Below are positions 25,265-37,339 of a stretch of 64,000 nucleotides of DNA, piece after piece. This stretch comes from Marchantia polymorpha subsp. ruderalis. Its lineage: Eukaryota > Streptophyta > Marchantiopsida > Marchantiales > Marchantiaceae. A model generated the notes under the pieces. That model did not search any database and was not told where the DNA came from. It saw only the letters and a program-made list of their open reading frames with translations. The number at the start of each line of letters is the position of its first letter. Position 1 is the first letter of the stretch. The DNA lies in assembly GCA_037833965.1 (NCBI GenBank), contig AP031352.1, forward strand, positions 8,970,501 to 9,034,500, read 5' to 3'. Both the position numbers and the translations under genes were made by a program.

Positions 25265-26047
25265 TCACCATCGAATCAATGCATGCAGTTGACAGTTGAC
25301 CAGTGATTTTTTTCTTATTTCTGCCTCTCGACCCACGAATACGGATATTGCATTTGTGTGCACGACGATGCGGAATGTTCCCAGTTTCTTCCTACTGCGT
25401 ATAACAATTTGAAAAGCTGGATGCGTATCAGGCTTGGAAGTGCAATTCCGACAGTCGACTGTACTTGTAAACGAAGATTCTGAAATAGTACAGGCCTCGC
25501 AGAATGTGCACCTGTTGTCTTCGACATGGGGACATATATAAGAAGGAAGTGCAAGGTAGCTTAGTTTGACACCTCGGTGCTTGAGTCTTGGATTCGGTCT
25601 TGGCCTTGGAAGGAGTACAGAAAGGCGAGATTCAAACTGTTGCCCGGCAAAATGCGCGATTATGATGCATCTTCCTTGTCTACTCTGATTGCCCGGCATT
25701 TGATATAATCTTGATGTTCCCGACGATCGGAAGCACGAAAGACTAGTCTTCCCCCAAATAAGCGTCATTAATATAAATTCGACATGAATACTTGCCCGAG
25801 CAATTTGCGTCCCAGGTTGCCAGGTCAAATTCGAACGTAAATAAAGACATGTCGCCGACCATGCACTCCTTTTTCCTTGCAGTAGACGAACGCCACCGGC
25901 AGATGACTCACACCAAGAGGACCGATAATTCGCAAAGCCATGGGTGAAAACATAAACCCTGAGATGACGCATGCCCGTGCTCCCTCCCACTCCCCCACAC
26001 ACAACAGAGTAGCCAGAGGCTCTGCATGAGTTGTACAAGCAGTGCAA
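25265..26047 (-). CDS. Long unrecognised open frame (260 codons)
   Basis: An uninterrupted minus-strand frame of 260 codons starts at ATG 26047. Its length is more than expected by chance at this composition, but it shows no recognised domain, no signal peptide and no clear coding periodicity. It is Ser/Arg/Cys-rich, as random antisense translations often are. A second minus frame (26078-26608, 176 codons, ending in a hydrophobic stretch encoded partly by a poly-T run) lies just upstream and could belong to the same transcript. It may also be non-coding. Confidence 0.2.
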   Translation of the reverse strand: MHCLYNSCRASGYSVVCGGVGGSTGMRHLRVYVFTHGFANYRSSWCESSAGGVRLLQGKRSAWSATCLYLRSNLTWQPGTQIARASIHVEFILMTLIWGKTSLSCFRSSGTSRLYQMPGNQSRQGRCIIIAHFAGQQFESRLSVLLPRPRPNPRLKHRGVKLSYLALPSYICPHVEDNRCTFCEACTISESSFTSTVDCRNCTSKPDTHPAFQIVIRSRKKLGTFRIVVHTNAISVFVGREAEIRKKSLVNCQLHALIRW

Positions 26048-29035
26048 TCTTGTCCCATTGACTCCGATCTTTAGTATTTAACACCAATCAACGGGGTTCG
26101 AAGCTCCTGCACGGAGACTGTATGGTCGACAGCTACTTCCTCGAAAGACAGACCAAAAAAAAAAAAAAACAAATCCAAAAGCAGCGGATATTTCGAGCAT
26201 GCAAGCCACATAACCGAGCGTCATGCCCCCGCCTGCGTTAGCTCTCGAAGCCATGCCTGCGGAGCTCGACGAAGTCCCGTAGGTTCCTACCATGTCCGCG
26301 CACGTGCTCCGTGGGCTATGGCCTGGACGGCATGCCAGGAAGGGGGGCCCCAACCAGGAGTCAAAGAATGGAACCGACGTACGAGAGAAAGAGAAGGTGC
26401 GAGCGTCAATGTGCCTCCACCACGACGCAAGCGTAGGGGGGCTTACGAGGATCGTCGCTCGCAGTCGCTCTACCAAGCTAGCTACCCTACCTTCACGAGG
26501 TTCAGAATCCCTTTGCGCGCCGCCAGGTGTTCGTGACGAATTCGATATGGCTCGCGTGGTGGAGCTTCGCGTTTCGCTCAAAAGCAGTCTGGGCCCGTCC
26601 TCGACCAAATCCTCCTGTCGTTGCGGATAAGTCTCGTGAATCTATCTGCAATGTGTATTTTATGCAGGTGTGCAGACTTTTTTTTCAGAACGCGGCACGA
26701 TCGCAGAGACAGAGGTAAAACATGAGATTGGTCGGATGTGTGACGGACCCGCAGATGTCATAGGCCCATCGGTGCGAGGATGTGATTGAGCTCTAGAACA
26801 TGCAAACGCAAAAGAGATCTGCGATCTGGCCACCGGAGACTCATCGGGACCACGGAACCAGTCTGGACCGATTTCGGTCACGTGTGATTTCTCATTTGCT
26901 GAAATTCGTGGACAGACAACGTGATTCTCCAATCCGTGTCGAGGAGCTGCAAGAATAGTAGGTCGATTCCTTTATGTCCTGCTCAAATCCGCTGTTGACC
27001 CTTCCAGCCAGCGAGGAAACGTCTGAAATCCCTCGAGGCCATCGTCATGCCTGTTTCCGATTTCTCACGAGACCAACGTGCATTGTAACATGGCTTCCTT
27101 CTACGCACGTGCCGTATGTTTCTACCTGGCCGGAAGAATTTGATTTCGCTGCATTTATTGGTAGTTTAATGTGTGTCAACAGGCGTGCAGTTTTGCTCGA
27201 GTCAGCAAAGCAGCGGCTACGAACGAGTAGAGGGACAGGTCTTTATCTGGTGGGGCTGTACACGATTCTCTTAAGGACCCACTGAGGTGCCAAATGATCA
27301 GACCAGACCAGACCCTACGAAGTGGTGGTTTTCTCCATCTCGTCAACCTTGCCTAATTATCACTGAAGTCTTTGATTTGCCTGACACACCTTAATCGTCA
27401 ATGGGTAAATTCGCTAGCCTTGTACGTCCATCTTGCAATGGAGAAATCGTTGGTACACCGACTCCACTCTGACTTGATCTTCAGCTCTAAAATAGGCTGC
27501 ACTCTTCTATAATCGATATGATTGCACATGTTCTTGAAGGCTTTCGTTTCGAATCTACAATTCTTTAGATTTTGTCCTCAATCATCTTGCTTGGAAATAC
27601 AGTCCCTCGCAAGCGTTATGGTGGTTCGATGTTCTTGTTGGTTGCCACTACTTCGAATTTTTAACAATTCTGAAAACGTTTCAAAATCCATGATTAAGAT
27701 GAAGAGTTAAATACAAATATGTGCCCACGTTTTCCAGTACTGAACATAAGTCTTTCTCGAGGACGTTGACGACACAATCACAAACGATTGTCCCAGAGCT
27801 TAAGACTGATCTTAGAGATCAATTTCGACACGACAGACCTGTTTGAGTTGGTTCCCTACGAATTTCAAATCTTTCGATTCTAAGAAAATTACTTCTGCCA
27901 TCTCCGAAACAAATGAATGCGCTTGAACAGGATGCGAGTGCTCCCATTTATGATGTGGGTACTGAATTTCCTCAACAAAGATGCCTGCCCGTTGATATGA
28001 GGCAGATTCCAATTCAGCTCTATCTCTCAACTGAGAGTTTTAAAATGAAAAAGAAATGACTTGTGCTTCTGCTCGATTATTGTTCTATTTATAGTGTCCG
28101 CGACTGGCACTTTCCACTGTCCAATAGGAACGTTACTTCGTTTTGTTACATCGTACTGACTTTTAGTCCGGACTGACTGAAAAAGTCAGAAAATGTCGAT
28201 TCAACAGACATGATTCATTTTCTCAATGTACAGAAGACAATTTCATTCGCGCAGGACAAAAACCCTTTGTTGACCGAAAAGAGCCCGGGGAATAGATACC
28301 ATTGAATCGTTTACCCGATAGAATGGCCGTGTTCGTCAAATCTCGTTCGACACTGCTCACTGGAGTACTGACTTCAGATGGCTCGATTCCTCTGTGCAAA
28401 AGCATCAAGAATCTCAGTCCCATTCAATCCCATTCACAATGTATTGCCCCACTTGCGTTCATGTGGATATCTTCTGACGGGAAGGCGAGCTTCTTTGACG
28501 CTTGTCCTAACTCATGTAAGCCAAAGCCACAAGCAGCTGAGGAAATGCTAGACCAGTCCAGTTTTACACTAGTATGATTCTCTCTTTTGTCTCGGAGGGA
28601 GACGGTTCCAGAGCCCAGAAGATTCTCTCTTCGCATCCCTCCAAGTCGTCAGACTGAATCCGTGAAACTTGTTCCGCCTCCCAGGATCTGGCACTCGTCG
28701 GGTTCTGCTGGCATGCAGAATAACCGAACGAAGGTTTTCACACGGAAAATCCCTTCAGATATGAGTCAGATTGAGTTCCGAAAGCGGATGAGAGGGATTC
28801 GAAACCTCAACACGGAAAGATGAGCAAAGAGCGAAGACTCCAATAATTCGATGAAGAATATAATGCGGACAGTCTCTCACAAGGATTGTAAAGGACGTAA
28901 AATCCCGTGTCATTGTCGGGCGAGCAGGAGTCAAGCAGTCTGGGCTGCCATTGGAACCTGAACAAACTCCTTCCCTCGTTTCACTGCGGTAGGCTCAGAT
29001 ACCTGAGATGGCTTTGGTTGTCACCGTTTCACTTG

Positions 29036-29400
29036 CTTGCATTTGTGAATTGGCACAATTGACGAGACGAGATGACACTAAGCGGAGCGGGCCGGGAATA
29101 TTGCACATGCAGGGCCCGTTGTTTAAGAATTACAGGCTCATTTGAGTCAATGCATGGTTTCTAACGACCTCTTGGGCTCTGAGGAATACAAGAAACAGAC
29201 TGATGAATGTAGGCGAGCATGAGGTCAAGATTAGAACGAGAGATTAGTGTAGACAATTCTTCGCCTGTTCGTCTCGAGCGACCAGCATCATTCCTTGCCT
29301 GTCTCAGTCATCTCCCAGAGCAAGTGGGAGTCCAGCCTTGACAGATTAGAGGCTTCTTATAGTCGTAAGCTCTTTGGTGCTGGAGACTGGGATAACGAAG
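29036..29400. repeat. Dispersed repeat, copy 1
   Basis: Segments match 37340-38080 in the same order. Examples are GGAATATTGCACATGCAGGGCCC versus a related AATATTGCATATGCATAGCCC, TTAGAACGAGAG in both, and CAGCA(T/C)CATTCC(T/A)(T/A)GCCTGTCTC followed by TCATCTCCCA in both. Identity over the best 35-bp block is about 90%. No coding capacity or terminal structure seen. Confidence 0.55.
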
Positions 29401-30176
29401 AATTCTCAGAGGACGAGTGTTCTGACACCTGATATCACAAAAAACCATTATATATCTCTTGGAAAAAAAAGTGTGGATGAAAGAATCGCCATTCTCTGTC
29501 AGCCTGAGAACGAGGACCAAAGCGTGATAGGTGTCGAACAAATCGACTCACGAAGACCGATAACACTGCACTGCACTCACGACTCAACATATTACCACAA
29601 ATCTGAGCTTCTATAGAACTTACTTACCTAAATAGCGTAGCTCGGAACAGCAAGAACGTCGCTGGACTTCGCAAGGCGGATCCTGAATCATGCTTTACAC
29701 GAGTAACTACTGCAGGGTCCAGAATTCGCCTCGCCCGGCAGAGGTTTCAGGTATTAGACTGCAGGAGAGAACTGATGACAGTGAAGTTTGAAGATGGATA
29801 AGGACACAGTGGAGCCCTCTCAATAATTTTGCACAGGTTATTCGTTCGGGAGACCCCGACGCATCCCAGATGACTCTCCCTGACAAAGACCCGATACTTC
29901 ACTCACTTCCATTCCCATCTGAATGCCCACGACTTGGGCAGAAGGATGCCGCAAGCCATGCCCCTACTTCACACTTAATTTGCAAATTTCGCCCCAACAT
30001 CCACCCGATTCGGACACTACAAAACATCCCCCGAAACTGCTCCTAAAATGAGTACGATCCGACGCTGACAAAGGAGAGAGATGAGACTTCTTCATGTGAT
30101 GTGGACTTGAAGATTTTGACCTCGGAAGACGCTGCAGATATGTAACTTCCAAATCTGGCAACGAGAATTTTCTCCG

Positions 30177-30203
30177 AAGAAGACCGAAAATTTCGGTCTT
30201 CTT
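30177..30203. repeat. Perfect 13-bp inverted repeat with 1-nt loop
   Basis: AAGAAGACCGAAA (30177-30189) and its reverse complement (30191-30203), continuing into a short T-run. It would fold into a tight hairpin if transcribed; role unknown. Confidence 0.8.
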
Positions 30204-31284
30204 TTGCGCACTGCTACCGCGAGAAGCATCAGAGTACCATGCTAGACGCCGTCGTATCTTTTGAAATCATGCAAATAACAGACAGATAAATAAAGTCTGA
30301 CGGCGCAAATACAAGGTTCTTTGGAGGCGTTCTACATGATTAAAGACGAATTGATCTTCCGAGAATCCCAAAATGGATAGCAATTTGATTTTGATAAGCA
30401 ATCTTTGTCTCTACGTGCCGCCTCGGATGTATGCGGAAAGCGCAAGTAGACCTCACAATTTATGTGTTACCAGTGTCTCCAGCCGCTCTACGTTGAATGA
30501 CAGAAGCTTGGTTATTACGCAAACTGAACGACGCGGCATGTGATCCTCAGCTTGGGCCTCAAGAATGATTCGCCTTTTATCAGATTGATAGCAACCTTTT
30601 AACTTTGCGATTGGTTATCGTTCCTCGTTCTACTTGGAAACTACTTCAAATATTCCACTCCGCTCCGTTCGTGTCATTAGACTCGAGTCGCAGCAGCTTT
30701 GGAAGCTGCAACTCATGAACAAACCCACGGCCAGCCGTTTGCGCTCCTTCGGCACGGTTCTAACAAAAACCTTTGGGTCTTGTAGTGTTAACCCGAAGCT
30801 ATTCGTTAGGACTGGAGCATAACTACCAAGTACAATGTGCTTATCAGGAGGGACAAATGAAGGAGAATCAATAATATTCCTGGCAGTTGCTTTGCTAGAA
30901 GGCGAGAGAAATGTCACTCAACACAAGGTTGGCAATCTGGTGAAAATAATGTACTGGTCACATCCAAGTTTCACTGTATCTTACACGAATAAAAGGTAGC
31001 AAACCTGGCTTTACCAATCCTCAAACCAATTCATTTGAATTACAGTTTTCCTTCATTCAGTATAAATCATAGATTTGTATAAATTTGGTATATATATTGT
31101 TTCGCAAATTTGTTAGTTTGTATATTATTTAAATTACATGTTCATGATTATATCTAGTAGATTGTATTAAAAATTAAGTCTAGTTTCCTAAGTATGGTTG
31201 ACAATGTTTGACACAAATTTTATATGCATGTGCTGCTACCAAGTAGTGAATTAAGATAACATGAATAGATATCATTTGTCAATC

Positions 31285-31308
31285 AATATATATATATATA
31301 TATATATT
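31285..31308. repeat. (AT)n microsatellite
   Basis: Perfect alternating AT run directly beyond the 3' end of the decayed MULE transposase frame. Confidence 0.9.
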
Positions 31309-31309
31309 G

Positions 31310-33821
31310 ACTCTGCGAACTGTTCACATTCGCATTTTGAGCTCTTTGAAGAGGGCAACTCCTGGTGTTATGCTCTGCAAATTGATGACAACTACCACAT
31401 TTCCTTCTCTTTGGCGGATTGCTTGCAGCCTCTTCTCTTTCAAAGGCAGAGGGATTGCGTTGGATGGAATTTTTGATCCGATTTTTCTTGTTCAGTGCAC
31501 CAGCACGTCGTCTTCTGGGTCGCATGATGGTAGGTTCGAGGGTGACATGTAAGTCGTCGGTATCAAGCATTTCAAGAGCTCGCTTTAAACCATGTTGCTG
31601 ATGAGGAAGCATGTGGTCGTGCCTCCCCTTAAGGTTGCTTATAAGCTGTCCAAAGCTTCTTTCAGGTGCGTCATCTGCAGATCCGGAGATGACGGATGCT
31701 GGGGCCCGTGTCGTGCGAATATATATTGCCATAAATTCTACATCGCTAACATGCTACTCACATACACATATAGGACACGAGAGCGTACACACTCAAATAT
31801 ACCACAACTTGACGTCTATTTTTAATATATAAAAATACATGACACCCAAGTCACAGGTTGGTGAAGCCATCATTGCTGATGAAAATCTTGCAATTGAACT
31901 TGTCGGTTTGAGACAACACCATACTCTTTAAACATATGCGCACATGGGATGCCTTTGATTACGGATAAGATATGCGTACAGTGATTACCTTCGGACAGTG
32001 ACATCGACTTTTAATGCTGTTCCAAAGTCTAAAAATGTAGAAGAGAAGAACAAAGAAAGCAATGTTAAAATCAATCCAACAAGCGCAACAAACAAACAAA
32101 CCAAAAAAAGAACCAACCAACTTGAACTAGCAAACAAATAAAAGAATAGCCAAACAAAAAAACTAAAAACCGAACAAATGAATGATCGGACAGAATTTAC
32201 CAAGTTCAAGGCTTAATGAGAAATTTTATGTGAGACATGTTCGAAAATTGAATTCGTCGACAACTGATTCAATTTCCTTGCATGGTTGGTTGCAATTGTT
32301 TGCTTTATAAGCATTCGTTGTTGAGTGTTGTGCAGTTCAAGCGATTCAAAAAGCGATAGCAAATCCCTATTGGAAACATTAACCCATCCCTTCAAAGTTG
32401 CGTGACCTTCTTTGACATGTGAAGTTACAATATGTTCAAAGCAAGTTACTTTCTTGACCCCGACACTCCAAAATCTCTTTCACTGATATTCAATTGATCT
32501 TGATGTACTCCGCCACTACAACAAGCACGGATGTTTTGATCAACAATCAAATGGCTTCAAATTTTTCCTCTATGTTGGTAAAGTATAACGTTTCCAGGTC
32601 TTCATCAAGGTCTCAAAATCATCACCACAAGGAAAGTGTTTTTAGACATTGGCCGAAATATTAAAAAATAACATATTTCAACTCAAAGACCAAGGCCGGG
32701 GCAAATAATTAGTTTTTGTTGATGTGTTAGCGCAGAGCAGCTAAAAACTTGTTGGTGTGCCAAGTGCAGAGTAATAAACTGGCTTTAGGGAACTCGATCT
32801 CGGATGCATTGATGAGTGCGTTTTCCTTATCGAAGAGAAATATCAATTTCTTTTCTTCTGGAAACGAGCTGAAAAAAATCGTCGGAACTGTCTCATCATC
32901 CAGAGATAGTAGGCTGTTTCTTCACTCTTCATTATGGCATAAAACAACGAGAACGACTGGTATGTTGACGACACATTCAATCCATGCAGCATCGGCATCT
33001 TGTACTTGGGGATTGACAGAATCGTTTACAGATGTTTGCTAATGATGCATGACGGCAATGAACAAATAATCACGTTTCCATATAACTTACTTGTTAACTT
33101 TGTATGTACAATCAAACAAATGAATGGAGTTTGTCGATTCTTTCATCAGATCTTTGGCACTCTTTGGAATCATAAAAAAATGATTCTCTCTTCAGAATCT
33201 CGTTGAATTTCATGATCAATCCTCTTCTTAATCAGCATATCAAGCAGCACCTCAAGTGAAATACGTCCAGCAAGCTTCTCCTTTTTGAGTTTCGCACGTT
33301 CGTTGTTAAGGTCACAACTTGTATGAAGGGCGCCAGAGTTAGATCCAGAACTTGAAGCCGCAACAGCGAGAGCGCTCAAAATCTGCTTCAAAACAACACG
33401 AGCTAGGGTGAGCTAGGGTAAGTTAATCGATCATCAACTTTTGTTCCGGCTCTAACCTTCTGGCCGTTGGGTACGCCAAAATGTCATGAGGTTTGTGGTT
33501 GTGAGATCCGTCTCTCCCTTTGACTTTCCATTGCTCTCTGCCTGTGGTGACTTCATCATTACCGCCATTAGCATCTCCATCTCCCAAGTGCCGTCTGACT
33601 ATAACTTCAAAGAAATAGTATGTTTGTCTAATCGTTGTCCTTCGGATGCGGGTCTCCTTGAGGATAGGCTTCTTGTCGTGAGCACAAAACAAATGGATCA
33701 TCTTTACTTCTCCTCTCTTGCGGATACTAATTTTCACTGATATACCAATCTTCGCCTTGTAGCTTTCACTATGGGCAAAAGCTCTGACGGAGTCAATGAT
33801 TTCCTCGCTTGTTGCAAACAT
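31310..33821 (-). pseudogene. Decayed MULE (Mutator/FAR1-like) transposase
   Basis: The order of family modules is conserved on the minus strand. 33821-33423 holds the FAR1-like N-terminal domain (SEEIIDSVRAFA..., then HNHKPHDILAYPTARRLEPEQK). 33391-33170 holds the linker (DLNNERAKLKKEKLAGRIS...LLD). 33165-32740 holds the MULE DDE region, with LFDCTYKVNK (first Asp near 33111), MPMLHGLNVSSTYQSFS, and LFDKENALINASEIEFPKA...CTWHTNK (second Asp near 32836). 32430-32213 holds HIVTSHVKEGHATLKGWV..SNRDLLSLFESLE. 31732-31310 holds RRRRAGALNKKNR and a zinc knuckle CGSCHQFAEHNTRSCP. Frameshifts and stops separate the modules (for example at 33423 and in the T-run near 33174), and a hydrophobic low-complexity stretch (31985-32209) interrupts it, so it is inactive. 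Terminal inverted repeats were not found. Confidence 0.85.
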
Positions 33822-34179
33822 TCATGTAGGTGTTGCGGTCGAAGGCATCTCTACTCTTTGCTCTTTGCGTTTTGGGATGATCTTACGATTTTACTAGTAG
33901 TAGTGCATTTGATGGCAATTAATTTCTCAAGATTTCTGGCTAGTGGTGTGGCACGGTCATCAAATGCGTGGCGTAGTCACGAGACGAAGGGGATGATGTT
34001 CATATATAAAAAAGGCGATGTCCATTTATTAACTTCTTATAAATTTCTTATAAATAAACTTCTTAATTATGTTATTTCTAGAAGTTTTGAGTGAGTAATA
34101 CTATTTTGTCTCTTATAAAAGTCTTTCAAAGAAAATACTTTTGCTTCCAAGAGAAAATACTTTTGATTATATGGTTTGT

Positions 34180-34600
34180 TTTGATTGGGTATCAACTACA
34201 ACAAAGTTTTATCACATGTAGCAAAGTATACTACAATTTTTATGGAATGTGCACTAGCCGCAATGTTTAATCTTGTTATGGATGATTCATAACATGATTG
34301 AACTAATCAAGATAGACAATAAACTCAATCGAGCTGATGCGTTGATCAAAGTTATTCATTTGGAGAGTTTCATGCGACATTATGCTATTATGCAAGTTCT
34401 GCATAGGAATCACAAGTAGAGTTTGTTAATATAGTATTTTCAATTATATATTTATACAATTACTCTAATATGTGTTAGTTAGTGCTTAGTTCTAGCTAAC
34501 TCTGGTTAACAATAGAGGTATTGTGTTAGGTTTTCTTCTAGAATTTTCCGCGGTATAATTATATAGGTTATAGAGGTTATTATTTCCTCAACATGAGTTA
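34180..34600 (+). pseudogene. Copia RNase H C-terminal remnant
   Basis: With stops, the plus strand reads a VSTTT.FYHM-like segment and then LIKIDNKLNRADALIKVIHLESFMRH...MQVL, matching the end of copia RNase H (ELIKI.TK.NRADALTKV...F). It ends just before a purine tract and an LTR. The rest of the element upstream is missing; the DNA to the left is the MULE, so this copy is truncated. Confidence 0.65.
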
Positions 34601-34610
34601 AGGGGAAGAT

Positions 34611-35033
34611 TGTTGAGGTTAATTCATGTTAAGGAGTAATCTCTGTCGAAAAGCAATGACCTAAATTTTAGAAAAAGTAGAGAGCAGAAAATGGCTGAAT
34701 AGAACTAAATTTTATAGAACTTTACTCAAGCACAACAACTACAATTTATGACTTAAAGGAAGACTCAAACACTTGATGATCACTTGATCACTTGATATCT
34801 AAATGAACTCACAACCTACCTATTTATATACTCATGACAACATTCTAGAAAGATATTCTAGATCTTTCTCAACTACAAGTAATCTAGATTATTCTATAGC
34901 AACCTAGAAGTAAATCTAATTGAAATGTCTTCTTGATAAACTTGGAAATTTCCGGAAGCTTCTATTTCTTGATGAATCTGGAAATTTCTGGAATCTTCTA
35001 TGTTGCAAAGTCGGCGTTGATTATTTTTCAACA
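34611..35033 (+). mobile_element. Copia 3' LTR, 423 bp
   Basis: Begins TGTTGAGG and ends TTTTTCAACA, with terminal 6-bp inverted repeats TGTTGA/TCAACA. It is preceded by a polypurine tract (AAGGGGAAGA, 34600-34609), the normal position for a 3' LTR, and by a copia RNase H end. A roughly 36-bp imperfect duplication (CTTGATAAACTTGGAAATTT / CTTGATGAATCTGGAAATTT) occurs near 34931-35005. No partner LTR was found in the window. Confidence 0.75.
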
Positions 35034-35046
35034 TCCCCTATCCTAA

Positions 35047-35084
35047 CTAAGTTTAGCTAGATCAAGTATATTAGCTAAACTTAG
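35047..35084. repeat. Perfect 13-bp inverted repeat beside the LTR
   Basis: CTAAGTTTAGCTA (35047-35059) and its exact reverse complement (35072-35084), 12-nt spacer, only 14 bases beyond the LTR end. Confidence 0.8.
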
Positions 35085-36560
35085 CTAGAAAGTTTCACAT
35101 GGACTCGAGGTATTTAACACCAATAACTTCTATATTAATAAGATTTTTTTGGTTATTCAGATGCTATGCGATTCCATGCTGTGAATGTAGCCATGAGAAG
35201 AATGAACCACGTTACATCTTTATCAACTCTTGATTTATTCTCTCATTTATCTTTGTGTTGACTTTGGATTTATTATCATTACTTTTATATGATTTTTGTA
35301 AAAACCAACAAAAGTGGCATAAAAATTTTTAATTTTTTGAAATTAAAATATTTTTATCAAATTTATTTAAAAAAATATACATATATATTACAAATCTCAA
35401 TTGATTCTAATTACCTGCTAGAGTTTATCTCAAATATTGATGAGACTATTCTGAGAATTTAATATAATTATCAATTTATACTATACATAGATTTTTATGT
35501 ATTTGAATTTGAAAACTTATTTGAATATGTTTCATTCAACTTACCCTAAATGCAAATCATATTTTTTTTTGGATATTTGATATGTTTCAGGTACGCTTTC
35601 TTGTTTGTAAAAGATATTACAAAAATTAATATCTTATGCAATCACATATTTATTTATAAATGTTAATTATTCTTTTGAGGAAAAAAGTATGTTTGATAAA
35701 AAAATGTATTTAAAGTTTTATAAAGACATGTTTGAATTAAAACTTGATGTAAAATGATTATATTTGAGACATAAGTTTTGAATATCTAACAATGTATTTA
35801 ATTTATGTGAAGCGTTGATGAATATATTCTGAAATACTATTTAAGGTTTTGTTCTCAAGTTATATATGATGCAAATAATAATAGACATGAATCAAATATC
35901 CATGATCACGAAAACTACGTTTGCAACTACTTTTTTCTTAAAGAGTTTGATTTGTTTTGGTTTTGCTTATATTATTTTGATCTAAGAAGTCTAGATTTTT
36001 TGATTTTTTTTTTTATGTATGGATTTTAGATTCTATCAATGTTGTACATCCTGTATGTGATTTGTAGATAACATATTAAATTTTTATCTAAGAGATGTAT
36101 AGAAACATGATATGTTTAATTTTTTTTCCATAATTAGATATCATGAGAATAAGATTTTGATGATTAATATGAAAATTGAAATTTTATAGATTAAATTTTT
36201 TGTAAGATATTATGAAATTATATAAATTAAAATTTATTGTTAAACGAATTCAAATGATATTTAGTAAAACCCAGAATAATTTAGTAATCAAGAATATCTT
36301 TAACAGTATACAGTTCTCATGATATCACATATATAAATATAATATAAATTATATATTAATATAATAAAAAATTCTATAATTTATCCATATCTTAAATATC
36401 CTTTCATTTAACATGATTGCTGTGTGTAACGTTGATTTGTACATGATCATAGGAAGAAAATAATTTGGTCATTAATAAATGTAATAAATTTTTATTTTGA
36501 TTTATCAATGTATACATACGATTCAATAAATGAACGTTGAATTGTGTAAAATATTAATAT
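35085..36560. other. AT-rich gene-free stretch
   Basis: Strongly AT-rich, no open frame of note and no recognisable transposon domain. Probably old transposon debris, judged only by composition. Confidence 0.5.
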
Positions 36561-37339
36561 CTCAAGTCGGAGGTGCGACACGAAACTCTAGGGCGAAAGG
36601 TGGTTTTCAGTACAGAATTCTGCACCGGATGGGTGTGGCTAGTCTCCCGACAAGAAGGCGAAAAATCTCGATTTCATTACTATGTCCTGACCGAGGGAAT
36701 GTTTGACGACATGGCCAGCTTCTCTGACACTTATACATGTACTGTAACTTCTCAGTTTACATCTTACTGAGAGAATGTGAGTTTCCTCTGTAGTTGCACT
36801 CGAAGAGATGTCGGATTCGCTCGGAAGAAGACGTTTTCACGATCGAGAAGATCTCTTCATGCGCACAACGCCAAGGAGTGCGATTGCAACAGATTGCGAG
36901 AAAGATTTCTCTTTGCAACTACTGGAACTCTGGGTTGTGCTTGAGAGCAGGAAAACGATAAAATGTTTGGCCAGAGTAAGGTATCTTTGAACCTAAGCCA
37001 AGTTCGTCCAGCTCTTGATTTGGGCCGACAGCAGACTACAAATGTTTCAAAAATGAAGTACAGACACGGGTACAAAAACTCCCAAACTCCGATGCAGAAC
37101 ATGAAGAGACAGCCGCTACGAACGACTGTTACTGAGCAAAACCGACAGGGGATGTACTTTACAGTTCCGGAATGCAGTGACGGGTTGAGTGAGCAAACCA
37201 AAGAAGAGCATGCTGACGTTGGTACCCAAAGTCGTCCAACAACGATCTCCTTCTATTTGTTATACGAAGAGTGGTGAGGTGCCGTTTGTCGTTTGTTTTA
37301 GATTTTTAGCATGGTTTCTCTTTCTCGTCTGAGATAACA

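Larger units (their letters stand above)
26609..31284. other. Gene-poor interval, no recognised gene
   Basis: Only short overlapping open frames (below about 105 codons) on both strands. It contains one copy of a dispersed repeat (29036-29400) and a strong hairpin at 30177-30203. Nothing else could be assigned. Confidence 0.5.
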
